19,001 nt of DNA from CAYRGQ01 sp964444885 (GCA_964444885.1 CAYUIZ010000056.1:1-19001); one strand, 5' to 3'. Counted from the first letter of the stretch, positions 7,718 to 15,153 are shown. Made by a program: numbers and translations. Notes: generated by a model from the letters alone, not told the origin.

Positions 7718-7755
7718 AAAAAAATGCCACCCGGAAAGCAGGTGGCATTTTTTTT
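7718..7755. terminator. Bidirectional intrinsic terminator between xylA and typA
   Basis: A run of A, TGCCACC (7725-7731), a 9-base loop, GGTGGCA (7741-7747) and a run of T form a hairpin flanked by A and T tracts on both sides. The symmetrical design can end transcription from both convergent genes. Confidence 0.85.
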
Positions 7756-7774
7756 TCGATGTAATGAGATATGC

Positions 7775-9586
7775 CTACTGGAATTTCTTGGCATTGATTT
7801 TCCGATCACTTTCGGTTAGGTAAATCTTGCGCAGGCGAATGCTTTTGGGTGTCACCTCAATGTATTCGTCGCCTTGGATGTATTCCATCGATTCCTCAAG
7901 GGAGAACTTCACAGCGGGTGCGATCCGGGTGTTATCATCACTTCCGGATGCGCGCATGTTGGTGAGTTGCTTGCCTTTTACAAGGTTGACAACCAAGTCG
8001 TTGTCCCGAATGTGTTCCCCTACGATTTGGCCTTCGTACACATCCACGCCTGGATCGATGAAGAAGCGGCCCCGGTCCTGCAGCTTGTCGATTGAGTACG
8101 CGGTGGTTTGTCCTTTATCCATCGATATCAGCACGCCGGCCAAGCGGCCAGGAATGGAGCCTTTCCACGGTTCGTAGGCTTTGAACCGGTGCGCCATTAC
8201 GGCTTCACCTGCGGTGGCGGTCAGTACGTTATTGCGCAGACCGATGATACCGCGCGAGGGAATGTCAAATTCCAAGTGCTGCATGTCGCCTTTGGTGTCC
8301 ATCACGAGCAGTTCGCCTTTGCGCTGGGTGACCAATTCAATGACCTTGCCCGACACTTCAGCAGGTACGTCGACCACGAGTGTTTCAATAGGCTCGCACT
8401 TGACGCCGTCAATTTCGCGGGTGATGACCTGCGGCTGGCCTACTTGCAGTTCGTAGCCTTCGCGGCGCATGGTTTCAATCAGGACCGACAGGTGCAGAAT
8501 GCCCCGGCCGTAAACCAAAAACGAGTCCGGCGAGTCGGTAGGTACTACCCGAAGGGCGAGGTTTTTCTCCATTTCCTTATGCAGTCGCTCGTGCAAATGG
8601 CGCGACGTCACGAATTTTCCTTCTTTCCCAAAGAACGGCGAGTTGTTGATCGTGAACAGCATGTTCATCGTTGGCTCGTCGATTTGGATGATGTCCAGTT
8701 GCTCGGGCTTCTCGAAATCGGCAATGGTGTCTCCGATTTCGAATCCGTCAATGCCTACCACGGCGCAAATATCGCCTGCTTTGACCTCGGTTACCTTGAT
8801 GCGGCCGAGGCCTTCGAAGGTGTATAGTTCTTTTACTCTGGATTTGACGATACGTCCATCGCGCTTGACGAGGGATACCGGCTGATTTTCCTTAATGATG
8901 CCGCGTGCAACACGCCCAATGGCAATCCGTCCCACAAAGGACGAATAGTCCAGGGAAGTAACCTGCATTTGGAGGGTGCCCTCATGATACGGCGCGGCGG
9001 GAATATGCTCGAGGATTGCTTCCAGCAATTCGGTGAAGTCGGCCTTGGGTTCTTTCCAATCGGTCGACATCCAGCCCAATTTTGACGAGCCGTAACGGAC
9101 CGGGAAGTCCAGTTGTTCTTCGGTGGCATCCAGGTTAAAAAACAATTCGAACACTGCTTCGTACACTTCGTCCGGGCGGCAGTTTTCCTTGTCCACCTTG
9201 TTGACGACGACGATGGGCTTCAGACCCAGCGCCAACGCTTTTTGCGTCACGAAACGGGTTTGTGGCATGGGGCCCTCGAACGCGTCGACGAGCAGGATAA
9301 CGCCGTCAGCCATTTTCAGCACGCGCTCCACCTCTCCGCCAAAGTCGGCGTGTCCGGGCGTGTCGATGATGTTGATTTTGACATCTTTATACTGTACCGC
9401 TACGTTCTTAGAGACAATGGTAATGCCGCGCTCGCGTTCCAGGTCATTGTTATCCAAAATCAGCTCGCTTCCTCCTTGAGAAGAATTCTCGCGGAATAGG
9501 TTGGTGAAATGGAGGATTTTGTCCACGAGTGTGGTTTTGCCGTGGTCAACGTGCGCGATGATGGCTATATTTCTGATTTTCTGCAT
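7775..9586 (-). CDS. typA: Ribosome-associated translational GTPase TypA/BipA
   Basis: A 603-residue translational GTPase of the EF-G-like superfamily. TypA/BipA binds the 70S ribosome and is involved in 50S assembly and in stress and low-temperature growth in other bacteria. The GTPase motifs are all present: G1 AHVDHGKTT (11-19), switch I RERGITI (51-57), G3 DTPGH (75-79), G4 NKVD (129-132) and G5 near GSSKLG. Domain II, domain III and the BipA-specific C-terminal domain (GDMQHLEFDIPSRGIIGLR, later KSIRLRKIYL) follow. ATG at 9586 starts the frame right before the conserved IRNIAIIAHVD; upstream TTG at 9610 is less likely because it adds a non-conserved tail and lies within the promoter. It converges with xylA and has no evident link to xylan use. 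Confidence 0.97.
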   Translation of the reverse strand: MQKIRNIAIIAHVDHGKTTLVDKILHFTNLFRENSSQGGSELILDNNDLERERGITIVSKNVAVQYKDVKINIIDTPGHADFGGEVERVLKMADGVILLVDAFEGPMPQTRFVTQKALALGLKPIVVVNKVDKENCRPDEVYEAVFELFFNLDATEEQLDFPVRYGSSKLGWMSTDWKEPKADFTELLEAILEHIPAAPYHEGTLQMQVTSLDYSSFVGRIAIGRVARGIIKENQPVSLVKRDGRIVKSRVKELYTFEGLGRIKVTEVKAGDICAVVGIDGFEIGDTIADFEKPEQLDIIQIDEPTMNMLFTINNSPFFGKEGKFVTSRHLHERLHKEMEKNLALRVVPTDSPDSFLVYGRGILHLSVLIETMRREGYELQVGQPQVITREIDGVKCEPIETLVVDVPAEVSGKVIELVTQRKGELLVMDTKGDMQHLEFDIPSRGIIGLRNNVLTATAGEAVMAHRFKAYEPWKGSIPGRLAGVLISMDKGQTTAYSIDKLQDRGRFFIDPGVDVYEGQIVGEHIRDNDLVVNLVKGKQLTNMRASGSDDNTRIAPAVKFSLEESMEYIQGDEYIEVTPKSIRLRKIYLTESDRKINAKKFQ

Positions 9587-9607
9587 TGTCCATGTTTTTT
9601 GAGGGCG

Positions 9608-9615
9608 CAAATGTA
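9608..9615 (-). promoter_or_regulatory. Candidate -7 box of typA
   Basis: On the minus strand this reads TACATTTG, a perfect TAnnTTTG match, 21 bases before the typA ATG. No clear -33 element was found. A short inverted repeat (GGGAT/ATCCC, 9616-9628) lies immediately upstream. Confidence 0.5.
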
Positions 9616-9841
9616 GGGATAAAATCCCGAAACACCGTATTTACTAACGCAGAAATTCTATCCGGTAGGATGCAATTTTAACCATGGATTAATCCGGGAC
9701 GCTCGGAGGACAGGGCCATTATAGGCTTTAGGGTGTTTATTTGCGCATTCGGCGATGCGCCAGATTGCCCGTTTAGGGGGTGTGAAAACCACCCAAAACA
9801 GGGTTTAATTCGCTCATATCGGCAGGGATAGGGTGCCGAAT

Positions 9842-9873
9842 ATTGGTAAACTCATATATTTTGATTATCTTTG
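9842..9873 (+). promoter_or_regulatory. Promoter of the glycogen-synthase-like gene
   Basis: TATCTTTG at 9866-9873 is a perfect Bacteroidota -7 box, and ATTGG (9842-9846) lies about 20 bases upstream as the -33 element. It predicts a leader of about 40 bases rich in A and T and lacking a classical Shine-Dalgarno sequence. Confidence 0.65.
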
Positions 9874-9921
9874 TCAACCCGTTTTACTTTAATTTAACAA
9901 ATACTAAAATTTATTTTGGAG

Positions 9922-10746
9922 ATGGCAAAAACGAAGATTCTGTTTGTAACGCACGAGATGTCGCCTTTCCTCGAATTAAGTAAAATTTCTGAAATCACCC
10001 GCCAATTACCACAAGCCATGCAGGAAAAAGGATACGAAATCCGTATTCTCATGCCGCGCTTTGGCAACATCAACGAGCGCCGCAACCGCTTGCATGAGGT
10101 AATTCGCCTTTCAGGAATGAACATTGTCGTTGACAACAACGACAATCCGCTAATCATCAAAGTCGCTTCTATACCCGCAGCTCGCATGCAGGTATATTTC
10201 TTGGACAATGAGGAATATTTTCAGCGCAAAGCTGTATTCTCTGATGACAACGGAAAATTCTTCGACGACAACGACGAGCGCACCGTGTTTTTCTGCAAGG
10301 GCGCATTGGAGACTGTAAAGAAATTGGGCTGGGCACCAGACGTTGTGCACTGCCATGGCTGGATGAGTGCGCTGGTCCCCGCATATATCAAAACCGCTTA
10401 CAAAGACGATCCGACGTTTAAGGATTCGAAAGTCGTGTATTCCTTGTATAAGGAGGATTTCGATGGTTCGCTCGGCAGCAATTTTCCAACCATTGCAATG
10501 ACTGGCGACATGACGCCTGAAGATGTCACTCCCTACGGCAATGGCGATTACCACAGCCTGTACCAAGGCGCATTAGCCTATTCGGATGCCGTGGTGCTCG
10601 GTGGAAACGACGTAGACGAAGAACTGTTAAATATTGTTAAAAGCAACGATATCCCCGCGCTGGAGCTGGAAAATTATGAGGAATTCGAAAATTATTCCAA
10701 CCTTTACGAACGATTTTCGAGTGAGGAACTCGAGACGATAGTTTAG
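9922..10746 (+). CDS. Glycogen/starch-synthase-like protein, N-terminal GT5 domain only
   Basis: A 274-residue protein related to the N-terminal Rossmann domain of glycogen/starch synthases (GT5). It opens with KILFVTHEMSPF (5-16), like the family's ILFVxSEhxPF, and has DVVHCHGW (140-147) where the family has DVVHAHDW. Two points argue against normal activity. The nucleotide-sugar-binding KTGG loop that should follow is replaced by ELSK (18-21). The whole C-terminal half, which binds the ADP-glucose base in about 480-residue enzymes, is absent, although the frame ends cleanly in an acidic tail. As I recall, short proteins of this kind are widespread in Bacteroidota and often sit next to a DUF4270 lipoprotein gene, as here, so it is probably a functional non-catalytic homologue. 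TTG at 9916 is possible; ATG 9922 is chosen. Confidence 0.8.
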   Translation: MAKTKILFVTHEMSPFLELSKISEITRQLPQAMQEKGYEIRILMPRFGNINERRNRLHEVIRLSGMNIVVDNNDNPLIIKVASIPAARMQVYFLDNEEYFQRKAVFSDDNGKFFDDNDERTVFFCKGALETVKKLGWAPDVVHCHGWMSALVPAYIKTAYKDDPTFKDSKVVYSLYKEDFDGSLGSNFPTIAMTGDMTPEDVTPYGNGDYHSLYQGALAYSDAVVLGGNDVDEELLNIVKSNDIPALELENYEEFENYSNLYERFSSEELETIV

Positions 10747-10776
10747 GTGTAGTTTTTGAACAAATTCTTCTTATAC

Positions 10777-12228
10777 ATGAATTTCCACATTAAAGGCTTA
10801 TTGACCCTGTTAATAAGTCTTTTTCTTTTTTCGGGTTGCGAGAACCCATCGGGGGTAGGCTTAGAAGTGGATGCTGATGAGCAGCTGACCGGCAAAAGGA
10901 CCGATACCGTCAGCATACGGACGGTGACCCTGAAGGACGATACCTCACGTTACTACACCATGAATCACGGACGCCACAATGGCGAGTCCTTTGCGCAGAC
11001 TGTATTCGGTACGCTTGAGGATCCCATCGTCGGTCATACAACGGCCGACTTAGCGCTCGACCTCCTGAAGCCGGCTTCGGTGCCCCGCATCAAGAACGAT
11101 GCAACGATTGACTCGGTGATTTTGGTGTTGCCTTATGGTCTGGACTACTTTGGTGATACCCTGGATCAGTCTTCATTCACCATCGAAGTGCACCAACTGG
11201 CGGAGAATTTCGTGTATAATACGCATACCAGCAGGACGTGGGTTACCCGGCCTGATGTAATCGGCAGCCGTACCGTCAATCGGTTTGCCTACCGGGATAG
11301 TGTCTCCGTGATGCAACACGTGGACGACCGTGACACGCTGGTGCGCCTTATCCCGCACTTGCGCATTCCCTTGTCGGCCGACTTTTTTAAGGCGTTGCTG
11401 AATGACGGGGTTGACTCGGCTAGCATGGCTACGGAGGCTGGTTTCAGAAACCGCGTCAAAGGGTTATATGTACGTGTCAATCCATCAGGAGCAGGCACAG
11501 GGCCCGGCGGGCTGGTGACCTTCGCTGGCGTCTCGAATTTGTCGGGCGTGGAGCTCACGTACCGCCAACCGAACGGCAAGGAAGGCGATGATGCCGGCAT
11601 TGATACGATCCGTACCTTGTTGTCCATTCCCGCACAGTCGGCCTCTACGGGCCGCTCGATGGGCATGGTCAGCAGCGTGAGCCACACGTACACCGACGCG
11701 GTATTGGAACAGTTAAACAACCCCGACGGCAATTTTGAAACCTTGTACTTGCAGGCACCTGCAGGGCTGCGTGCTAAAGTGTCGTTCCCTTTCATCGACG
11801 AGCTGAAAAACCGTAATATTGTTATCAATAAGGCGGAATTGGTGATTTATGCCGATGCGGACGAAACAGCTTTCGGTTATCAGGCGCCCCGTATTGGGCT
11901 GTACCGCGAGGATGTTGCCGGCCAGCGGCAACCGGTGCCCGATGGCGATATGAGGCAGGCTGGCGACCCGCGTAGCCTCGGTCCCAGCTTTGGCGGTTAT
12001 TATGACCCAAGTAAGAAGCGGTACGTCTTCTACCTGACATCGTTCGTACAGGACATTCTCGAAGGAAAGATCAACAATGCTGAGGCCTTCATCGCGCCGG
12101 TGTCGCCGTTTGACCAAACTAATCCGTACCAGTCGGTAGCCAACACGGGCAGCCGCGCAGTGATAGGAGGGGGAAGCCATCCGGCGTACAGCATGAAACT
12201 GAACTTGTACTATACGGAGGTCGAATAA
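10777..12228 (+). CDS. DUF4270-like lipoprotein
   Basis: A 483-residue putative lipoprotein. The signal peptide (hydrophobic residues 7-18) ends in a lipobox FSGC with Cys21 as the lipidation site. The rest resembles the DUF4270 family of Bacteroidota: an early FAQTVFGTLEDPIVGHTTAD segment, IDSVILVLPY beta-strands, a central segment on cell-surface-like beta repeats, and a C-terminal GGYYDPSKKRYVFYLTSFVQDIL element. Assignment is from memory of the family, without a search. Function is unknown; it probably faces the periplasm or outer surface. TTG at 10756 could extend it by seven residues, but ATG 10777 gives a standard lipoprotein signal. It lies 30 bases after the glycogen-synthase-like gene, probably in one operon, and is followed by a terminator. 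Confidence 0.75.
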   Translation: MNFHIKGLLTLLISLFLFSGCENPSGVGLEVDADEQLTGKRTDTVSIRTVTLKDDTSRYYTMNHGRHNGESFAQTVFGTLEDPIVGHTTADLALDLLKPASVPRIKNDATIDSVILVLPYGLDYFGDTLDQSSFTIEVHQLAENFVYNTHTSRTWVTRPDVIGSRTVNRFAYRDSVSVMQHVDDRDTLVRLIPHLRIPLSADFFKALLNDGVDSASMATEAGFRNRVKGLYVRVNPSGAGTGPGGLVTFAGVSNLSGVELTYRQPNGKEGDDAGIDTIRTLLSIPAQSASTGRSMGMVSSVSHTYTDAVLEQLNNPDGNFETLYLQAPAGLRAKVSFPFIDELKNRNIVINKAELVIYADADETAFGYQAPRIGLYREDVAGQRQPVPDGDMRQAGDPRSLGPSFGGYYDPSKKRYVFYLTSFVQDILEGKINNAEAFIAPVSPFDQTNPYQSVANTGSRAVIGGGSHPAYSMKLNLYYTEVE

Positions 12229-12256
12229 GCAGCATCGGTCGTGTTCACATCGTAAT

Positions 12257-12291
12257 AAGCCGCGTATCCTGGATGCGCGGCTTTCTTTTTT
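12257..12291 (+). terminator. Intrinsic terminator after the DUF4270 gene
   Basis: AAGCCGCG (12257-12264), an 11-base loop and CGCGGCTT (12276-12283) form a GC-rich 8-bp stem followed by a T-rich tract (TCTTTTTT). It ends the operon starting at the 9842-9873 promoter. Confidence 0.8.
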
Positions 12292-12414
12292 CGCGATGGC
12301 GGGCTGACGGCCCATATTGGCATTGTTTTCGTGGTTTTCCACCAGCCGGCATTTGCGGGTAAAAGGCTGCGGTTTTAGTGCGGACGCCATGCGCAGCGAG
12401 AAGGTCGCTTTTTT

Positions 12415-12430
12415 TCATGTGATGACATGA
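12415..12430. promoter_or_regulatory. Palindrome upstream of the beta-propeller lipoprotein gene
   Basis: TCATGTGATGACATGA has perfect 6-bp arms around GATG. It sits 22 bases upstream of the -7 box at 12453-12460, i.e. around -50 to -35, where an activator or repressor could bind. The binding protein is unknown. Confidence 0.35.
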
Positions 12431-12452
12431 GGCGTTGGTCGTTTGGATTTGC

Positions 12453-12460
12453 TATTTTTG
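12453..12460 (+). promoter_or_regulatory. Candidate -7 box directly ahead of the lipoprotein start
   Basis: TATTTTTG is a perfect TAnnTTTG match, six bases before the ATG at 12467. Transcription would start at or next to that ATG, or 10-15 bases ahead of the second ATG at 12479. A -33 element at the normal distance is not evident. Confidence 0.4.
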
Positions 12461-12466
12461 CTCGAT

Positions 12467-13507
12467 ATGGATAAGCTAATGAAGCAGTTAAAAGCGGTGG
12501 TTTTGGGTTTGCTCGTCGTGCTCTGCGGGGCGTGTATGCGAAATGATGACGAGCCGGCATTGCCCGAACGGCCCATATCGCGGCTTTATGTTTCCCTGGC
12601 TGATTTCCAGACCGATGAAACCGCCGATCCTTTTCCGAATCTGGCGGTGATCGATCCCGCTGATTCGGCCACGATGGAATCGGCCACGGTGTACCGTACG
12701 GAGGCCAGGGGCGGCGGGGCAATCTATTTTGATCCGGCGATCGGCAGCGCCTTCCAAGGCAACCGGGCCGACACGAACGTCTATGTCCTGTCGGTCAGCA
12801 ATCGGGGCATCTTAAGCGTTAGCGGTACGTTCGGAAATGGACTGCTGGATGCCATGCGCGGCATTTGGTACCATCATCCGTCCCAAAATCTGTATATCGC
12901 CAACCAGACCACGCCCAGCACATTGTATGTGTACAACACGCCTTTGCGCAACCGGGGCTTTCGCGAGCCTACCCATAGCCTGGAACTGGGCGATGTGCGG
13001 CCATGGGGCATTTGCATGTATGGCGACAACATGCTGATCGCCCGTACCGGCGAAAATGGCGGTGTATCTGTCTATACCGGACTGCCTGCCGATACCAACA
13101 GCACGACGTTGCAGGCCGCGGCTACGCTGGTCGTAGAAGGGGCCTCGGATATACGAGGAGTTGCTTATTCCGCACAAGCTGATGTCATGGCATTGACCGA
13201 TCATAACGCCAACCGCGTTTACATCTTTGAGCAGGCTTCGAGCTTGTTTTCCACTTCACGGACGATTACACCCACGCGGATCATCGCGGGTGCCAGCACA
13301 GGTCTTAACGGGCCAATTGACGTGACGATCGATGACCGCGAAGGAGGCGAACGGCTGTACGTGGCGAATGCCCAAAGCAGGACTATCGTGCGGTTCCCGC
13401 TGTCGGCCAGCGGCAATGCGGCTCCGGAAACGAGCGTGCTTTTGCCCCATGTACCAGCCAGCATCCATGTGGATGCCCGTGGCCGAGCCCTTGAGCTCAC
13501 GGATTAA
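12467..13507 (+). CDS. Putative beta-propeller (NHL-like) lipoprotein of unknown function
   Basis: A 346-residue exported protein. The signal segment (KAVVLGLLVVLCGAC) ends in a lipobox-like LCGAC with Cys23, followed by an acidic stretch NDDEP like the surface-export signals described for Bacteroidota lipoproteins. The body contains several repeats of the type found in NHL or six-bladed propellers: NLYIANQTTPSTLYVY, GICMYGDNMLIAR, GVAYSAQADVMALTDHNANRVYIF, and a last blade with RLYVANAQSRTIVRFPL. No catalytic motif is recognised. The start could be ATG 12467 or ATG 12479; 12467 is given because of the adjacent -7 box, although 12479 makes a more standard lipoprotein signal. It converges with the transglutaminase-fold gene after only 16 bases. 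Confidence 0.7.
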   Translation: MDKLMKQLKAVVLGLLVVLCGACMRNDDEPALPERPISRLYVSLADFQTDETADPFPNLAVIDPADSATMESATVYRTEARGGGAIYFDPAIGSAFQGNRADTNVYVLSVSNRGILSVSGTFGNGLLDAMRGIWYHHPSQNLYIANQTTPSTLYVYNTPLRNRGFREPTHSLELGDVRPWGICMYGDNMLIARTGENGGVSVYTGLPADTNSTTLQAAATLVVEGASDIRGVAYSAQADVMALTDHNANRVYIFEQASSLFSTSRTITPTRIIAGASTGLNGPIDVTIDDREGGERLYVANAQSRTIVRFPLSASGNAAPETSVLLPHVPASIHVDARGRALELTD

Positions 13508-13523
13508 TCGTATTTTCTTCGCG

Positions 13524-14387
13524 TTAGTTATTGGGGCTGATTTTGTCCAGCATCCGGCTGATTTCGGCTTCCTTGGCCGTGTTTCCTGCTTGGTTGTACG
13601 AAGACTGCAAATTGCGCAGCACCCGTGTAATGATGTCGACATTATCGCAAGGCAGTACAAACTGGGGGTCCATACTCAAGTTTAGCTGGCGCAAGAAAGC
13701 GATGACATCGTGCCGTCCGAAAATCTGCCCCCGGTTGAAGGCATTGATGTAGAACAGGATGCCGTGGTGGTCGTCCACAGGCGAATGGTCTTCTGTGTAG
13801 GCCAGGATAAAATGCTTGGGTAGGTTGACTCCGTAGATGGGAATGTCAAGCTTTTGGGCCACGATGCTGTATATGCACGACAGGAGAATTGGATTGCCTT
13901 TTTTGGTTTCCAGCACCCGCCCGATGTAGGAGTTCTGCGGGTCGTGATAATTGCTCGTATTGCCTGAGAAGCCGTGCTCGTTGTAGATGATGTTGTTGAG
14001 CGTGCGCACCTTTTCCACGGCACTCATCGCGTAGGTCATCTCGATCCATGCGTCCCGTTTGATGGCTTCGATCTCGTTGATGATCTGTTGCTCGTCCATG
14101 TCGGGATATTGGTGCTTGTTGATGATGATCAAGCCCTGGAGCAGATCAAACGAGCCGCTGAGTTTCCATAGTTCGAGTGCGCTCAGCGTATCCTCAAACT
14201 GGATTTTTCCGATAAGGTCTTCGATACGGCTTTGCAACACGCTGTCAAAGGACTGTTCCCATGCCATTTCCAGGGGGGCGATGACGTCCGTCCCCATCGT
14301 GACGAGTTTTTGTTCCACATGGTGGAATACCTCCGCGTCGCTGTCGTCCAGCAATTTGATAAGGGATTCCAGTTCCTTGTTGTCCAT
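13524..14387 (-). CDS. Transglutaminase-fold protein of the SirB1 family
   Basis: A 287-residue cytoplasmic protein. The N-terminal third is helical and HEAT-like (pairs such as SLIKLLDDSDAEVFHHVEQKL). The middle is the SirB1-type transglutaminase-like core: NNIIYNEHGFSGN, then the NSYIGRVLETKKGNPILLSCIYSIVA segment, and GVNLPKHFIL. Cys171 and His192 occupy positions that could form a Cys-His pair of the papain/transglutaminase fold, but many family members lack the Cys, so catalysis is not established. The biological role of the family is poorly known. The start ATG at 14387 is four bases after a perfect -7 box. It has no signal peptide. Confidence 0.8.
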   Translation of the reverse strand: MDNKELESLIKLLDDSDAEVFHHVEQKLVTMGTDVIAPLEMAWEQSFDSVLQSRIEDLIGKIQFEDTLSALELWKLSGSFDLLQGLIIINKHQYPDMDEQQIINEIEAIKRDAWIEMTYAMSAVEKVRTLNNIIYNEHGFSGNTSNYHDPQNSYIGRVLETKKGNPILLSCIYSIVAQKLDIPIYGVNLPKHFILAYTEDHSPVDDHHGILFYINAFNRGQIFGRHDVIAFLRQLNLSMDPQFVLPCDNVDIITRVLRNLQSSYNQAGNTAKEAEISRMLDKISPNN

Positions 14388-14391
14388 ACTA

Positions 14392-14399
14392 CAAATTTA
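14392..14399 (-). promoter_or_regulatory. -7 box four bases ahead of the SirB1-like start
   Basis: On the minus strand this reads TAAATTTG, a perfect TAnnTTTG, followed by AGT-type spacer bases and the ATG at 14387. The predicted start of transcription coincides with the ATG. The -33 region is T-rich with no exact TTTG at the right distance. Confidence 0.5.
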
Positions 14400-14450
14400 C
14401 GCAAAAAAAGATGGATGAAAAAAAGCCCGCTTTTTCCCCAAAAAGAGGAC

Positions 14451-14482
14451 TTGGCGGCCTACCCAAAAAACACGTAGTTTTG
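14451..14482 (+). promoter_or_regulatory. Promoter with -7 box four bases ahead of the methyltransferase-like start
   Basis: TAGTTTTG at 14475-14482 is a perfect -7 box, and TTGG at 14451-14454 lies 20 bases upstream as the -33 element. Only four bases separate the box from the ATG at 14487, which predicts a leaderless transcript or a wrongly called start; no other Met codon lies in the N-terminal part of this frame. Confidence 0.55.
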
Positions 14483-14486
14483 CTCC

Positions 14487-15038
14487 ATGTCCGTATTCGC
14501 CCGGCTTTGCCGGTACATCCAACATCTGCTGACGGCCAAAACGAGGCACGGCACCCATTCGCCTTTCGTGTACCGGTTGTTGGAAGAGGTGATCTACGCG
14601 CCGAAGTCCCCGGTGCGGGGCACTACCCGGGCCGAACGTTTGGCCTTGGCCTTGCTGGCGGACCGGCAGCCCAGGTCAATCCTGTTGGTGGGGGAGTTTA
14701 CTTCGGCCTTCACCGCGGAAATTGCCGTGCGCCACACCACCGCGCAGTACGTACGCACGCTTGCCGCAGGATTGCCGGCGGATACCGGATTCGATCTCGT
14801 GTTTTGCCAGGACGTGCATGCCCATGAAGGGGTGACGCGCGAAACGCTGGCGGCGCTGCTGCATGCGGGGAGTGCGCTGGTGCTCGCGCCGCTATATCGA
14901 CAGCGGGATACGCTGCGCCTTTGGGAGGCGCTAGTTGCTTGGGAAAACACCACGGCTAGCATTGACTTGTACCACGCCGGATTGGCATTTTTTCATGCCG
15001 GCCAGGCCAAGGAGCATTTCCGGATTCGTTCCTGGTAA
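14487..15038 (+). CDS. Shortened, motif-poor relative of a Bacteroidota class I methyltransferase family
   Basis: A 183-residue protein. Its N-terminus (TAKTRHGTHSPFVYRLLEEV, residues 16-35) and C-terminus (LAFFHAGQAKEHFRIRSW) closely resemble, from memory, a Bacteroidota family of about 240-270-residue SAM-dependent methyltransferase-like proteins. The middle is about 70 residues shorter, and the SAM-binding glycine loop expected as ELGTxxG reads LLVGEFTSAF, while the acidic motif (usually IDGNH) reads CQDVHAH. No frameshift or stop is seen, so the gene is intact but probably not an active methyltransferase. Strong GC-rich coding bias supports a real gene. It could instead be a degenerating gene still open by chance. 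Confidence 0.65.
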   Translation: MSVFARLCRYIQHLLTAKTRHGTHSPFVYRLLEEVIYAPKSPVRGTTRAERLALALLADRQPRSILLVGEFTSAFTAEIAVRHTTAQYVRTLAAGLPADTGFDLVFCQDVHAHEGVTRETLAALLHAGSALVLAPLYRQRDTLRLWEALVAWENTTASIDLYHAGLAFFHAGQAKEHFRIRSW

Positions 15039-15069
15039 TCGTTGGTAGCGTAACTATTTCCCCGAAATA

Positions 15070-15101
15070 TTGGGGTTAACACTTGGAATTTGCTAGTTTT
15101 A
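15070..15101 (+). promoter_or_regulatory. Candidate promoter of the sulfatase gene
   Basis: TAGTTTTA (15094-15101) matches seven of eight -7 positions, and TTGG (15070-15073) lies about 20 bases upstream as the -33 element. The leader would be about 50 bases. Confidence 0.45.
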
Positions 15102-15153
15102 ACCCGCCAAAGCGGGAGCGGTTCCCTGCTGTTTTACGCCTAACGAACGAACA

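Larger units (their letters stand above)
9587..9921. other. Intergenic region between divergent typA and the glycogen-synthase-like gene
   Basis: This stretch of 335 bases contains the typA -7 box (9608-9615) and the promoter of the rightward gene (9842-9873). Between them, about 9640-9840, I see no coding frame, hairpin terminator or RNA gene. Confidence 0.5.

Noticed and set aside
8108..8827. A 239-codon open frame on the plus strand inside typA
   Set aside because: It lies wholly inside the highly conserved typA gene and reads like antisense translation without any domain.
9616..9628. GGGATAAAATCCC as an operator of typA
   Set aside because: Five-base arms around AAA are too short to separate from chance, and no second copy was found.
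10750..10757. TAGTTTTT as an internal promoter of the DUF4270 gene
   Set aside because: The match is imperfect, lies at the gene junction and has no -33 partner; cotranscription with the upstream gene is simpler.
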